37,883 nucleotides of DNA, taken from NCBI GenBank assembly GCA_026125665.1, contig JAHCKS010000045.1, forward strand, positions 1-37,883, in the 5' to 3' direction. This DNA is from Rubrivivax sp. GTDB taxonomy: Bacteria; Pseudomonadota; Gammaproteobacteria; Burkholderiales; Burkholderiaceae_C. Under the pieces are notes generated by a model, which saw only the letters and a program-made list of their open reading frames with translations, was not told the DNA's origin and ran no database searches. This document shows, in pieces, positions 18,774 through 25,838 of this stretch. The number at the start of each line of letters is the position of its first letter. Position 1 is the stretch's first letter. Made by a program: the position numbers and the translations under genes.

Positions 18774-19013
18774 CACCGCCTCGCGCACGCCGGCTTCCGC
18801 GCGCTCGTGCCCGACCTGCACCGCGGCAAGTTCACCGTCTCGAGGCCGAGGGGGCGCATCACCTGGTGAGCCACCTGAAGTTCGGCGAGGCCGCGGCCCA
18901 GGACGTGCGCGGCGCTGTGCAGTACCTGAAGGCGACGAGCAGCACGCGCGTCGACGTCTCCGGCTTGTGCACGGGCGGCGTGCTGACGCTGATGTCGCTG
19001 GCCGCCGTGCCTC
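18774..19013 (+). pseudogene. Dienelactone hydrolase-family remnant (frameshifted and truncated)
   Basis: The 382 bp between the MFS stop and the Rieske gene contain no intact gene but show a broken dienelactone hydrolase. In one frame from 18774, HRLAHAGFRALVPDLHRGK matches the alpha/beta-hydrolase PDL-G region. From 18842 the match moves to another frame: EAEGAHHLVSHLKFGEAAAQ, then DVRGAVQYLKATSSTRVDV and GLCTGGVLTLMSLAAVP, which includes the nucleophile motif (G-x-C-x-G-G) with its cysteine. The N-terminal part and everything after the nucleophile elbow are missing. A few residues are also lost at the frame change near 18838-18842. Sequence on both sides shows no further match by eye. Confidence 0.75.
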
Positions 19014-19102
19014 GGCCGCCATCTCGGCTGATCGCACGCAACGCGAACTCATGTCTTGACCGGTCTGAGGGCATCGGCCGGACCGACACGGTCGCGGCGC
19101 AC

Positions 19103-20257
19103 TCAGGCGGCCGCCACGACCGCACGGACGCTGCGCTGGTAGTGCGCCAGCGCCGGCTCGTTGCACCCATAGACGACGTCGCTGCGCGCGCCCGCGTTGA
19201 AGGCGAACTGCATGCCCTCGCAGGCCGGGAAATCCTCCTCGCACACCGTGCGGATCGTCAGGTCCATGTTGCGCGCCCAATGGCCGCGAGCGCTGTCGGT
19301 GTCGATCGGATCGGGCGCGTAGAAGTCGAGGTGCATCGCACACTCGCCGGGCCGGCCCGGCACCGGGAACACGCGCCAGGTCTCGACGTGATCGACCTGC
19401 ACGACGAACACGGTGTTCGGGAACAGCACGTAGACCAGCGTGTTGTGCGCGATCAGGTCCCATTGCTCCTCGGGCTGCGCGGCGAGCGCATCCAGGCTGC
19501 GGCGCGGCAGCACCTCGCGCAGATGCGGCCCGAAGGCGTCGAACAGGCACAGGTTGGCCTGGAACAGCGGCGCGACCGTCTGGCGGTGCAACACCGCCAG
19601 GTGGTAGGGCTCGAGGAAGGTGTCGATCGCCAGCTTCCAGTTCATCGCCCGGTTGATGAGCCGGGTCTCGTAGTGGTGGTAGCCGGCCAGTCCGAAGGAC
19701 GCGAGCTCGGCGTCGAGCTCGGCACCGAGATGCGCGGCGATGTCGATGGCGGGCGGCGCTTCGGGATCCGGCACCACCCAGATCAGCCCGTCGTGCTCGG
19801 CCGCCGGCAGCGGGCGCAGCCCGTGCGTGCACTTGTCAACGCCGGGAAAGCTGCGCTCGTCGGGTATGCCGCGCAGGCTGCCGTCGAGCCGGTAGGTCCA
19901 GCCGTGGTACGGGCACGCCAGCTTGCGGCGGTTGCCGGACCCGTGGGCGACACGCGCGCCGCGGTGCGCGCAAGCGTTGACGAAGGCGCCGATGCGCCCG
20001 TCCTCGCCGCGCACGATGAGGATCGGCAGCCCGCTCAGGTCGTGGGTCATGAAGTCGCCCGGTTGGCGCAGCTGGCAGGCGAGCCCCATCGCCAGTGGAT
20101 AACGCCGGAAGAGCACCGCCTGCTCGCGCGCCAGCCACTCGTGGCCGGCGTAGGCCGCGGCGGCGTTGCGCTCGACACTGGCGGCCGAGTCGGTGGTGCC
20201 GGCGCGCAGGTGCGCGAACACGCGCCGCATCAGCGCGATCTGTGTGTGCCTGTTCAT
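19103..20257 (-). CDS. Rieske non-heme iron oxygenase, large (alpha) subunit
   Basis: A 384-residue oxygenase. The Rieske cluster ligands are Cys96, His98, Cys115 and His118 (CAH-x16-CPYH). The catalytic iron ligands are probably His219 and His224 in EPYHLAVLH, with Asp342 in EEDFPACEGMQ. The electron-bridging residue before the first histidine is Glu216, not the Asp usual in ring-hydroxylating dioxygenases; Glu occurs in several Rieske monooxygenases. No ferredoxin, reductase or beta subunit gene is nearby, so electrons must come from elsewhere. It is divergent from an SDR gene 74 bp away. A GGGGAAG box precedes the ATG. The substrate may be an alicyclic or aromatic acid, or a quaternary amine-like compound; context favours the former. 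Confidence 0.9.
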   Translation of the reverse strand: MNRHTQIALMRRVFAHLRAGTTDSAASVERNAAAAYAGHEWLAREQAVLFRRYPLAMGLACQLRQPGDFMTHDLSGLPILIVRGEDGRIGAFVNACAHRGARVAHGSGNRRKLACPYHGWTYRLDGSLRGIPDERSFPGVDKCTHGLRPLPAAEHDGLIWVVPDPEAPPAIDIAAHLGAELDAELASFGLAGYHHYETRLINRAMNWKLAIDTFLEPYHLAVLHRQTVAPLFQANLCLFDAFGPHLREVLPRRSLDALAAQPEEQWDLIAHNTLVYVLFPNTVFVVQVDHVETWRVFPVPGRPGECAMHLDFYAPDPIDTDSARGHWARNMDLTIRTVCEEDFPACEGMQFAFNAGARSDVVYGCNEPALAHYQRSVRAVVAAA

Positions 20258-20331
20258 GGTCGGTTGCTTCCCCTATGCTGGCCGGATGGGCGTGTGTTCA
20301 TCGCCCGCGTGCAACGAACGAGGGCCACTTC
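20258..20331. promoter_or_regulatory. Divergent region between the Rieske oxygenase and SDR genes
   Basis: A 74-bp gap that should hold both starts. It contains AACGAACGA at 20313-20321, the same nonamer as in the BVMO/TetR operator at 23119-23127, but without the rest of that site. No clear -10/-35 pair is visible. A GAGGG at about 20320-20324 may serve the SDR start. Confidence 0.3.
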
Positions 20332-21087
20332 ATGCTCACGGACAAAGTCATCATCGTCACCGGCGCCGCGCGCGGCATCGGCCAGCGCTACGTGCTCGAC
20401 ATCCTGGCCGCCGGCGGCGCCGCCGTGGCAGCGGACCGCACCGCCTGCGACGAGACGCTCGCGCTGGCCGGCCCGCACCGCGAGCGCCTGCTCGCCCTGC
20501 CGCTCGACGTGGCCGACATGGCGTCGGCCAGCGCGACGGCGAAAGCGACGCTCGAACGGTTCGGCCGCATCGACGGCCTGGTGAACAACGCCGCGCTCTA
20601 CGCCACGCTGCACAAGGGCCGCTTCGACCAGCTCGACGAGGCCGAATGGGACGCCGCCATGACGGTGAACGTGAAGGGCATCTGGAACTGCTGCAGGGCG
20701 GTGCACGAGGCGATGCGCGCGGCCGGCGGCGGCAGCATCGTCAACATCACTTCGCTCGCCGCGCTCTACGGCATGCCCAACGCGCTGCACTACACCACCT
20801 CCAAGGCCGCCGTGATCGGCATGACGCGCGGCCTGGCGCGTGAACTGGGCCGCGCGTCGATCCGCGTGAACGCCGTCGCACCGTCTGCCGTCGCCACCGA
20901 AGGCACCAAGCAGTTCTTCGGCGCACGGCACGAGATCGCCCTGAAGGCCATCGCGGAAGGCCAGGCGATTCCGCGCAACCTGGACGCCGCCGATGTTTCC
21001 GGTGCCGTGTGCTGGCTGCTCTCCGACGCGGCGAAGTTCGTCACCGGCCAGACGATCGCGGTGGACGGCGGCACGGTCATGAACTGA
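20332..21087 (+). CDS. Short-chain dehydrogenase/reductase (SDR)
   Basis: A classical 251-residue SDR. The cofactor motif TGAARGIG is at 10-17, NNAA at 85-88, the catalytic Ser141 in NITSLAALYG, and Tyr154/Lys158 in YTTSK. The C-terminal FVTGQTIAVDGGTVMN is typical. Asp after the second strand (AADRTACD) suggests NAD(H). It would interconvert an alcohol and a ketone. Its stop region overlaps the end of the minus-strand BVMO gene by 11 bp (21077-21087). An SDR beside a Baeyer-Villiger enzyme suggests alcohol to ketone to ester or lactone, but they are on opposite strands, so co-regulation is unproven. Confidence 0.92.
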   Translation: MLTDKVIIVTGAARGIGQRYVLDILAAGGAAVAADRTACDETLALAGPHRERLLALPLDVADMASASATAKATLERFGRIDGLVNNAALYATLHKGRFDQLDEAEWDAAMTVNVKGIWNCCRAVHEAMRAAGGGSIVNITSLAALYGMPNALHYTTSKAAVIGMTRGLARELGRASIRVNAVAPSAVATEGTKQFFGARHEIALKAIAEGQAIPRNLDAADVSGAVCWLLSDAAKFVTGQTIAVDGGTVMN

Positions 21088-22999
21088 CCGCCTCGGCGAC
21101 GCGGCTGGTGTCGTAGTCGCCGAGGTCGGCATCGTGGGTCATCGCCCAGTAGTCCACCAGCCGCCACGGCAGCACCGTGAACACTCGGCCATGCCGGTTG
21201 CGGTAGTAGGTCGACATGCCCGGGTGCGACCAGATCAGGGTCTCGTGCTCCGCGTCGAAGCGGCGCAGGAAATCGTCGAGTACCTCCGGGCGCAAGTCGA
21301 TGGCGTCGACGCCGCGCTCGGCCATCTGCACCAGGCATGAGGTGATGTAGCGCGACTGGCACTCGGCCTGGAACGAGATGCTGCCGCCGTGGCCGAGTGA
21401 CGAGCCGGGTCCGACCATGCCGAAGAAGTTGGGAAAGCCGGGTACCGTCAGGCCGAGGTAGGCCGAGGGGTTGTCGTCGGCCCAGGCCTTGGCGAGCGTG
21501 CGTCCTCCGACGCCCGTGATGTTCAGCCGCGCGGCCATCTCGTGGAGTTTGAAGCCGGTGGCGTAGACGAGGATGTCAGCCTCGCGTCGCTTGCCGTCGG
21601 CCGTCTCCACGCCGTTGGAGGCGATGCGCCGGATCGGGTCGGTCACCAGTTCGACGCTCGGCTTCTTCAGCGTGCGGAACCAGCCGTTGTCCAGCAGGAT
21701 GCGCTTGCCGTACGGCGGATAGTCGGGCAGGCACTTGGGCACCAGGTCGGGCCGGTCGGCGAGTTCGGACAGGATGAAGTCCGTCATCTCGCGCCGATGC
21801 CGATCGTTGACCGCATTCACCGCGCGCTCGGGATGCGGCCAGTCGGGGTCCTTCTTCAAGGTCTTCAGCAGTCCGTCGCCGTAGCGCCAGAACATGTTGA
21901 AGCGGAACCAGGCCGCGTAATACGGCGCGTGGGCCAGCAGCCACTGCGCGCCGGGCTCGATGGGATCGGAGTAGCCCGGGATCGGCCGCGACCATTGCGG
22001 CGAGCGCTGGTACACGGCCACCGACTTCACCCGGTCGGCAATCTCGGGCAGCAACTGCATCACGGTGGCGCCGGTGCCGATCACCGCGACGCGCTTGCCG
22101 TCGACCTGCAGGCCCTCGGGCCACTTGGAAGAGTGGAAGCGCACGCCGGTGAAGTCGGCGGCGCCTTCGATGCGCGGTATCGACGGGTCGCTCAGCTGTC
22201 CGATGGCGCTGACGAAGAAGCGCGAGCGCACTTCCGACTCGCCTTCGGGTCCCTGCAGGCGCGACACCCACTGCCGGGCGTCGTCGTCCCAGCGGGCGCT
22301 CATCAGCCGCGTCGAGAAGCGGATGTGCCGGCGCAGGCCGACGGACTCGACCACCTGCAGCAGGTAGGTCAGGATGTCCTCGCGGCGCGAGAAGTAGCGC
22401 GGCCACAGGTAGCGCGGCCCGAACGACAGCGAATAGGCGTGGTTCGGCGTGTCGACGCCGCAGCCCGGATAGCGGTTCACGTTCCAGGTGCCGCCGATCT
22501 CGGTCGTCTTCTCGACGATGGTGAACGGCACGCCGAGCTCGGCCAGGCTGGCACCCAGCGCGATGCCGCAGACCCCCGCGCCGACGATCAGCACGTGGTC
22601 GTCGCGACCCGGCGGAAGGCTCTTGGCGTGGGCCCAGTGCACTCGGCGTGGCACCAGCGCCATCTCCTCGCGCGTGAGCCGCGCGTATTCGGCCGCGACG
22701 CTTTCGCCCAGGCACACGGACATCATGCGCTGCATCAGCTCGTCGCCCGGGTCGGGGATCGCCGGCGGCTCGCCGCGCCGCAGCACCTCGACCGCGGCTT
22801 CGCGAATGCGGGCCTGTGCCTCGGGCACCAGGCCGGCCGTCGGATCCGGAATGAGGTTCACGTCGCGCCGCGGGCGGAACGGCGGCTCGAGCCACGCCAG
22901 ATCGCCCGTCATGTGGACCAGCACCATGAGCAGCACGCGCAGGTCGGCGGCCTGCACGGCCTGTTCGATCTGGCGGGAGTCGAAGTCGGTTCGGGTCAT
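21077..22999 (-). CDS. Type I Baeyer-Villiger monooxygenase, HAPMO-like with N-terminal extension
   Basis: A 640-residue FAD/NADPH enzyme that inserts oxygen next to a ketone to make an ester or lactone. The FAD motif GAGVCG is at 140-145, the BVMO fingerprint FxGxxxHxxxWP is exact at 283-294 (FTGVRFHSSKWP), and the NADPH-site GTG is at 308-310. About 130 residues precede the first dinucleotide fold. That extension and the total length match 4-hydroxyacetophenone monooxygenase (640 residues as I recall), not cyclohexanone monooxygenase (about 540). It is divergent from tetR and has the best promoter in the window, overlapped by the proposed operator. Ketone substrate unknown: aryl, alicyclic and terpenoid ketones are all possible. 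Confidence 0.93.
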   Translation of the reverse strand: MTRTDFDSRQIEQAVQAADLRVLLMVLVHMTGDLAWLEPPFRPRRDVNLIPDPTAGLVPEAQARIREAAVEVLRRGEPPAIPDPGDELMQRMMSVCLGESVAAEYARLTREEMALVPRRVHWAHAKSLPPGRDDHVLIVGAGVCGIALGASLAELGVPFTIVEKTTEIGGTWNVNRYPGCGVDTPNHAYSLSFGPRYLWPRYFSRREDILTYLLQVVESVGLRRHIRFSTRLMSARWDDDARQWVSRLQGPEGESEVRSRFFVSAIGQLSDPSIPRIEGAADFTGVRFHSSKWPEGLQVDGKRVAVIGTGATVMQLLPEIADRVKSVAVYQRSPQWSRPIPGYSDPIEPGAQWLLAHAPYYAAWFRFNMFWRYGDGLLKTLKKDPDWPHPERAVNAVNDRHRREMTDFILSELADRPDLVPKCLPDYPPYGKRILLDNGWFRTLKKPSVELVTDPIRRIASNGVETADGKRREADILVYATGFKLHEMAARLNITGVGGRTLAKAWADDNPSAYLGLTVPGFPNFFGMVGPGSSLGHGGSISFQAECQSRYITSCLVQMAERGVDAIDLRPEVLDDFLRRFDAEHETLIWSHPGMSTYYRNRHGRVFTVLPWRLVDYWAMTHDADLGDYDTSRVAEAVSS

Positions 23000-23109
23000 C
23001 GCGGGATTTTGTGCAGAGATCGGGGCGCGCCGCCGGCGACGGCTGAAGTCCGATAACGGAACGCGCTCGCCCGACCCGGGCTTGACGAGAGTGCCTCGCG
23101 CGCTGCATC

Positions 23110-23138
23110 ATTAAACCAAACGAACGATTGTTTTTCAA
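23110..23138 (-). promoter_or_regulatory. Site D: BVMO promoter with TetR-type operator in the spacer
   Basis: Read on the minus strand there is a near-consensus sigma-70 promoter: TTGAAA (23138-23133), a 17-bp spacer, and TTTAAT (23115-23110). The spacer begins with AACAATCGTTCG, the same core seen at sites A and B, again 5 bp before the -10. On the plus strand AAACGAACGATTGTTT (23118-23133) is an imperfect inverted repeat. It lies about 20 bp upstream of the tetR start, so the regulator could control both itself and the BVMO gene. An A+T-rich patch here is striking in such G+C-rich DNA. Confidence 0.75.
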
Positions 23139-23153
23139 GCGATCATCGCCTCC

Positions 23154-23744
23154 ATGCCTGCCTTGAAGAGCGCACGCGCGCCACGTTCCGACAGCCGCCT
23201 GAGCGATCTGCTCGACGCCGCTGCGGCGCTGTTCGCGCAGCGCGGCTACGCGGCGACGTCGATGCGCGACATCGCGCTGGCGGTCAAGATGCTTCCCGGC
23301 TCGGTGTACTACCACTTCGCTTCGAAGGAGGAGCTGCTGGTGGCGGTCTACGAGGCCGGCGTCGGCGAGCTCGAGGCGGCGGTGCGCGCTGGCGTGGCGC
23401 CGGGCGACGCGCCTTGGCAGCAGCTCGAGTCGGCCTGCCGCGCCCACCTCGAGACCGTGCTGCGCAACAGCGACTACGCGCAGGTGCTCATCCGCGTACA
23501 CCCCGAGGACGTGCCCGACGCGGCCGAGCGGCTGCGCGGCCTGCGCGCCGGCTACGAGGACATCTTCCGCACGCTCGTCGCCGCCCTGCCCTTACCCGCC
23601 GGCACCGACCGCCGCACCCTGCGGCTGATGCTTCTCGGCGCGCTCAACTGGGCACGCGTCTGGTTCGATCCCGAGGGCCGCCAATCGCCGCGCGCGCTGG
23701 CCGCCAAGTTCATCTCTTTCCTGAAGGAAGCGCAGCATGCGTGA
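23154..23744 (+). CDS. TetR/AcrR-family transcriptional regulator
   Basis: A 196-residue regulator. The N-terminal helix-turn-helix domain is clear: LLDAAAALFAQRGYAATSMR then DIALAVKMLPGSVYYHFASK at about 20-58. The C-terminal ligand domain ends with LGALNWARVWFDPEGRQSPR and FISFLKEA, a layout seen in TetR proteins that sense acyl-CoAs or lipophilic acids. It starts the plus-strand mutase operon; its last 8 bp overlap the start of the B12-binding subunit gene. The divergent BVMO promoter with an operator-like site lies directly upstream. I infer that it represses its own operon and BVMO, and that sites A, B and C belong to its regulon. The effector may be a CoA thioester of the pathway. Confidence 0.92.
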   Translation: MPALKSARAPRSDSRLSDLLDAAAALFAQRGYAATSMRDIALAVKMLPGSVYYHFASKEELLVAVYEAGVGELEAAVRAGVAPGDAPWQQLESACRAHLETVLRNSDYAQVLIRVHPEDVPDAAERLRGLRAGYEDIFRTLVAALPLPAGTDRRTLRLMLLGALNWARVWFDPEGRQSPRALAAKFISFLKEAQHA

Positions 23745-24159
23745 ACGCCCCCCGAAGGTCATCGTCACCAAGATCGGCTTCGACGGCCACGATCGCGGCA
23801 GCCGCGTCATCGCGGCCACGCTGCGCGACGCCGGCATGGAAGTGATCTACACGCCGCCGTGGCAGGAGATCCCCACCGTCGTCAAGCTCGCCACCGAGGA
23901 GGACGCCGACGTGATCGGTCTGTCCTCGCTGGCCACCGACCACCTCATCGTGCCGCGCCTGATGGATGCGCTGCGCGCCGCCGGCCTCGGCGACGTGAAG
24001 GTGATCGTCGGCGGCATCGTGCCGGCCAAGGACGAGCAGATGCTGCTCGAAGCCGGTGTCTCGCGGGTGTTCCATCCGGGCACCGCGCTCGACGACGTGG
24101 TCACGTCCGTGCGCGAACTCGCCCGAAGCCGCCACGCCCGCCTGGGAGCTGCTGCATGA
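23737..24159 (+). CDS. B12-binding small subunit of an acyl-CoA mutase
   Basis: A 140-residue stand-alone cobalamin domain. The base-off/His-on motif DxHxxG is Asp16-x-His18-x-x-Gly21 in GFDGHDRG, so His18 should ligate cobalt from below. GLSSLATDH and [10 protein letters not shown] supply the other cofactor-tail contacts. As in isobutyryl- and 2-hydroxyisobutyryl-CoA mutases, the B12 domain is a separate protein, not fused to the TIM barrel as in methylmalonyl-CoA mutase. Its start overlaps tetR by 8 bp and its stop overlaps the large-subunit start (ATGA), so the two subunits are translationally coupled in the order small then large. Confidence 0.93.
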   Translation: MRERPPKVIVTKIGFDGHDRGSRVIAATLRDAGMEVIYTPPWQEIPTVVKLATEEDADVIGLSSLATDHLIVPRLMDALRAAGLGDVKVIVGGIVPAKDEQMLLEAGVSRVFHPGTALDDVVTSVRELARSRHARLGAAA

Positions 24160-25838
24160 ACAAGCCCCTTCCCCACCTGGCCGACGCCGACCTGGCCAGC
24201 GCACGCCAGCGCTGGGAGCGCGAGTTCGCGGCCGGCGCGCCCGGCGCCACGACGCCGCGCAACCGCTCGGGCATCGGCGTGAAGCCGCTGTACACGCCGC
24301 ACGACTGGTCGGGCGCGGCCTACAGCGCGGACCTCGGTTTCCCGGGCGAGTACCCGTACACGCGCGGCATCTACCCCACGATGTACCGCGGGCGCAGCTG
24401 GTCGCAGCGCCAGCTCATCGGCCTGGGCGTGCCCGAGGACTACAACGCGCGCGTCAAGGAGTTGCTCGCCCTCGGCACCTCGGCGCTGTCGCTGATCCCG
24501 TGCAACTCGGTGTTCCGCGGCTACGACGCCGACGAGGTTCCGGTCGAGCTGCTCGGCACCTGCGGCACCGTCATCAACCACGTCGGCGACATGGAGCGCG
24601 CGCTCGACGGCGTGCCCATCGGCGAGCTGTCGACGGCCATGAACGACCCCTCGCCGTTCACGCTGCTGGCCTTCGAGCTGGCGGTGGCGCGGCGGCGCGG
24701 CGTGCCGTGGACCAAGATCACCGGCACCTCGAACCAGAGCGACTGCATCTCGCACTTCGTCGCCAACCACATGTTCTTCCGCATCGCGCTGCAGGGTGCG
24801 CGGCGCATCGCGGTGGACCACATCGCGTTCTGCAACGAGCAGGTGCCGGGCTGGAACCCGCTGTCCATCGTCGGCCAGCACATGCAGCAGGCCGGCGCCA
24901 CGCCGGCCGAGGCGATGGCCTTCACGCTGGCCTCGGCGGTGCAGTATGCCGAGGACTGCATCGCCCGCGGCATGGACCCCGACCGCTTCCTGCCGCGCTT
25001 CACCTTCTTCTTCGACATCTCGGTCAGCTTCTTCGAGGAGGTGGCCAAGTTCCGCGCCGGGCGGCGCATTTGGGCCAAGCTCTGCCGCGAACGCCTGGGC
25101 GCGCGCGACCCGCGCTCCTGGCGCTTCAAGTTCCACGGCCAGACCTCGGGCGTGGACCTGACGCGCCAGCAGCCGCTGAACAACATCGCGCGCGTCACAA
25201 CGCAGGCGATGGCCGGCATCTTCGGCGGCCTGCAGTCGCTGCACACCGACTCGTACGACGAGGTGTTCTCCACGCCCACCGCCGAGGCCGCCCGCATCGC
25301 CGTGGCGACGCAGAACATCCTGCGTGATGAAGCGCATCTCACCGACGTGATCGACCCGCTCGGCGGCTCGTACTACATCGAGTCGCTCACCGACGCGATG
25401 GAGCAGAAGATCGAGGCCATCATCGCCCTTGTCGACCAGGCCGGCGGCATGTACAAGGCGGTCGAGCAGGGCCTGGTGCAGAAGATGATCGGCGAGTCGG
25501 CCCTCGCGTTCCAGAAGCGCGTGGATGCCGGCGAAGAGGTCGTCGTCGGCGTCAACAAGTACGCGATCGAGGAAGACCCGTCCACCTACCCGGCGCTCGA
25601 CTACCCGGACCGTGCACGCATCGAGGCGCAGGTGCAGAGCCTGCGCGCTTTCAAGGCGCAGCGCTCGGCGTCCAAGGTCGACAAGGCGCTCGCCGCGCTC
25701 GCCGGCACGGCCCAGTCGAAGGACGGCAACGTGTTCGCGCAGGTGGTCGCCTCGGCCGAGGCCGGCGCCACGCACGGCGAGATCTGCGGTACGTTGCGGC
25801 GCGAGCTCGGCTTCGGCCACGTGCTCGCGATGGTCTGA
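24156..25838 (+). CDS. Large subunit of a B12-dependent acyl-CoA mutase, substrate class unassigned
   Basis: A 560-residue TIM-barrel subunit of the methylmalonyl-CoA mutase family. Recognisable blocks are [13 protein letters not shown] at 70-82, GYDAD at 122-126, [16 protein letters not shown] at 233-248, [26 protein letters not shown] and [12 protein letters not shown]. Aligned by eye with methylmalonyl-CoA mutase, Tyr89 becomes Leu87, Ala116 becomes Ile114, the carboxylate-binding Arg207 becomes Ala203 and Tyr243 becomes Gln241; His244 is kept as His242. The usual AFDLPTHRG is replaced by IPCNSVFRG. From memory, the isobutyryl enzyme has Phe/Gln at the Tyr89/Arg207 sites, and the hydroxyisobutyryl enzyme Ile/Asp at the Tyr89/Ala116 sites, so this fits neither. 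Loss of Arg207 argues against methylmalonyl-CoA. It follows the small subunit and precedes the MeaB fusion. Confidence 0.93.
   Translation: MNKPLPHLADADLASARQRWEREFAAGAPGATTPRNRSGIGVKPLYTPHDWSGAAYSADLGFPGEYPYTRGIYPTMYRGRSWSQRQLIGLGVPEDYNARVKELLALGTSALSLIPCNSVFRGYDADEVPVELLGTCGTVINHVGDMERALDGVPIGELSTAMNDPSPFTLLAFELAVARRRGVPWTKITGTSNQSDCISHFVANHMFFRIALQGARRIAVDHIAFCNEQVPGWNPLSIVGQHMQQAGATPAEAMAFTLASAVQYAEDCIARGMDPDRFLPRFTFFFDISVSFFEEVAKFRAGRRIWAKLCRERLGARDPRSWRFKFHGQTSGVDLTRQQPLNNIARVTTQAMAGIFGGLQSLHTDSYDEVFSTPTAEAARIAVATQNILRDEAHLTDVIDPLGGSYYIESLTDAMEQKIEAIIALVDQAGGMYKAVEQGLVQKMIGESALAFQKRVDAGEEVVVGVNKYAIEEDPSTYPALDYPDRARIEAQVQSLRAFKAQRSASKVDKALAALAGTAQSKDGNVFAQVVASAEAGATHGEICGTLRRELGFGHVLAMV

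Noticed and set aside
18470-20584. A 704-residue plus-strand open frame across the pseudogene and Rieske gene
   Set aside because: Only the short DLH part is meaningful. The rest is antisense to the Rieske oxygenase, whose metal-ligand motifs are intact on the minus strand.
24156-25838. Calling this methylmalonyl-CoA mutase (mcm/mutA) outright
   Set aside because: The carboxylate-binding Arg and the substrate Tyr are replaced, and the B12 domain is a separate small subunit; the generic call would hide the main point.
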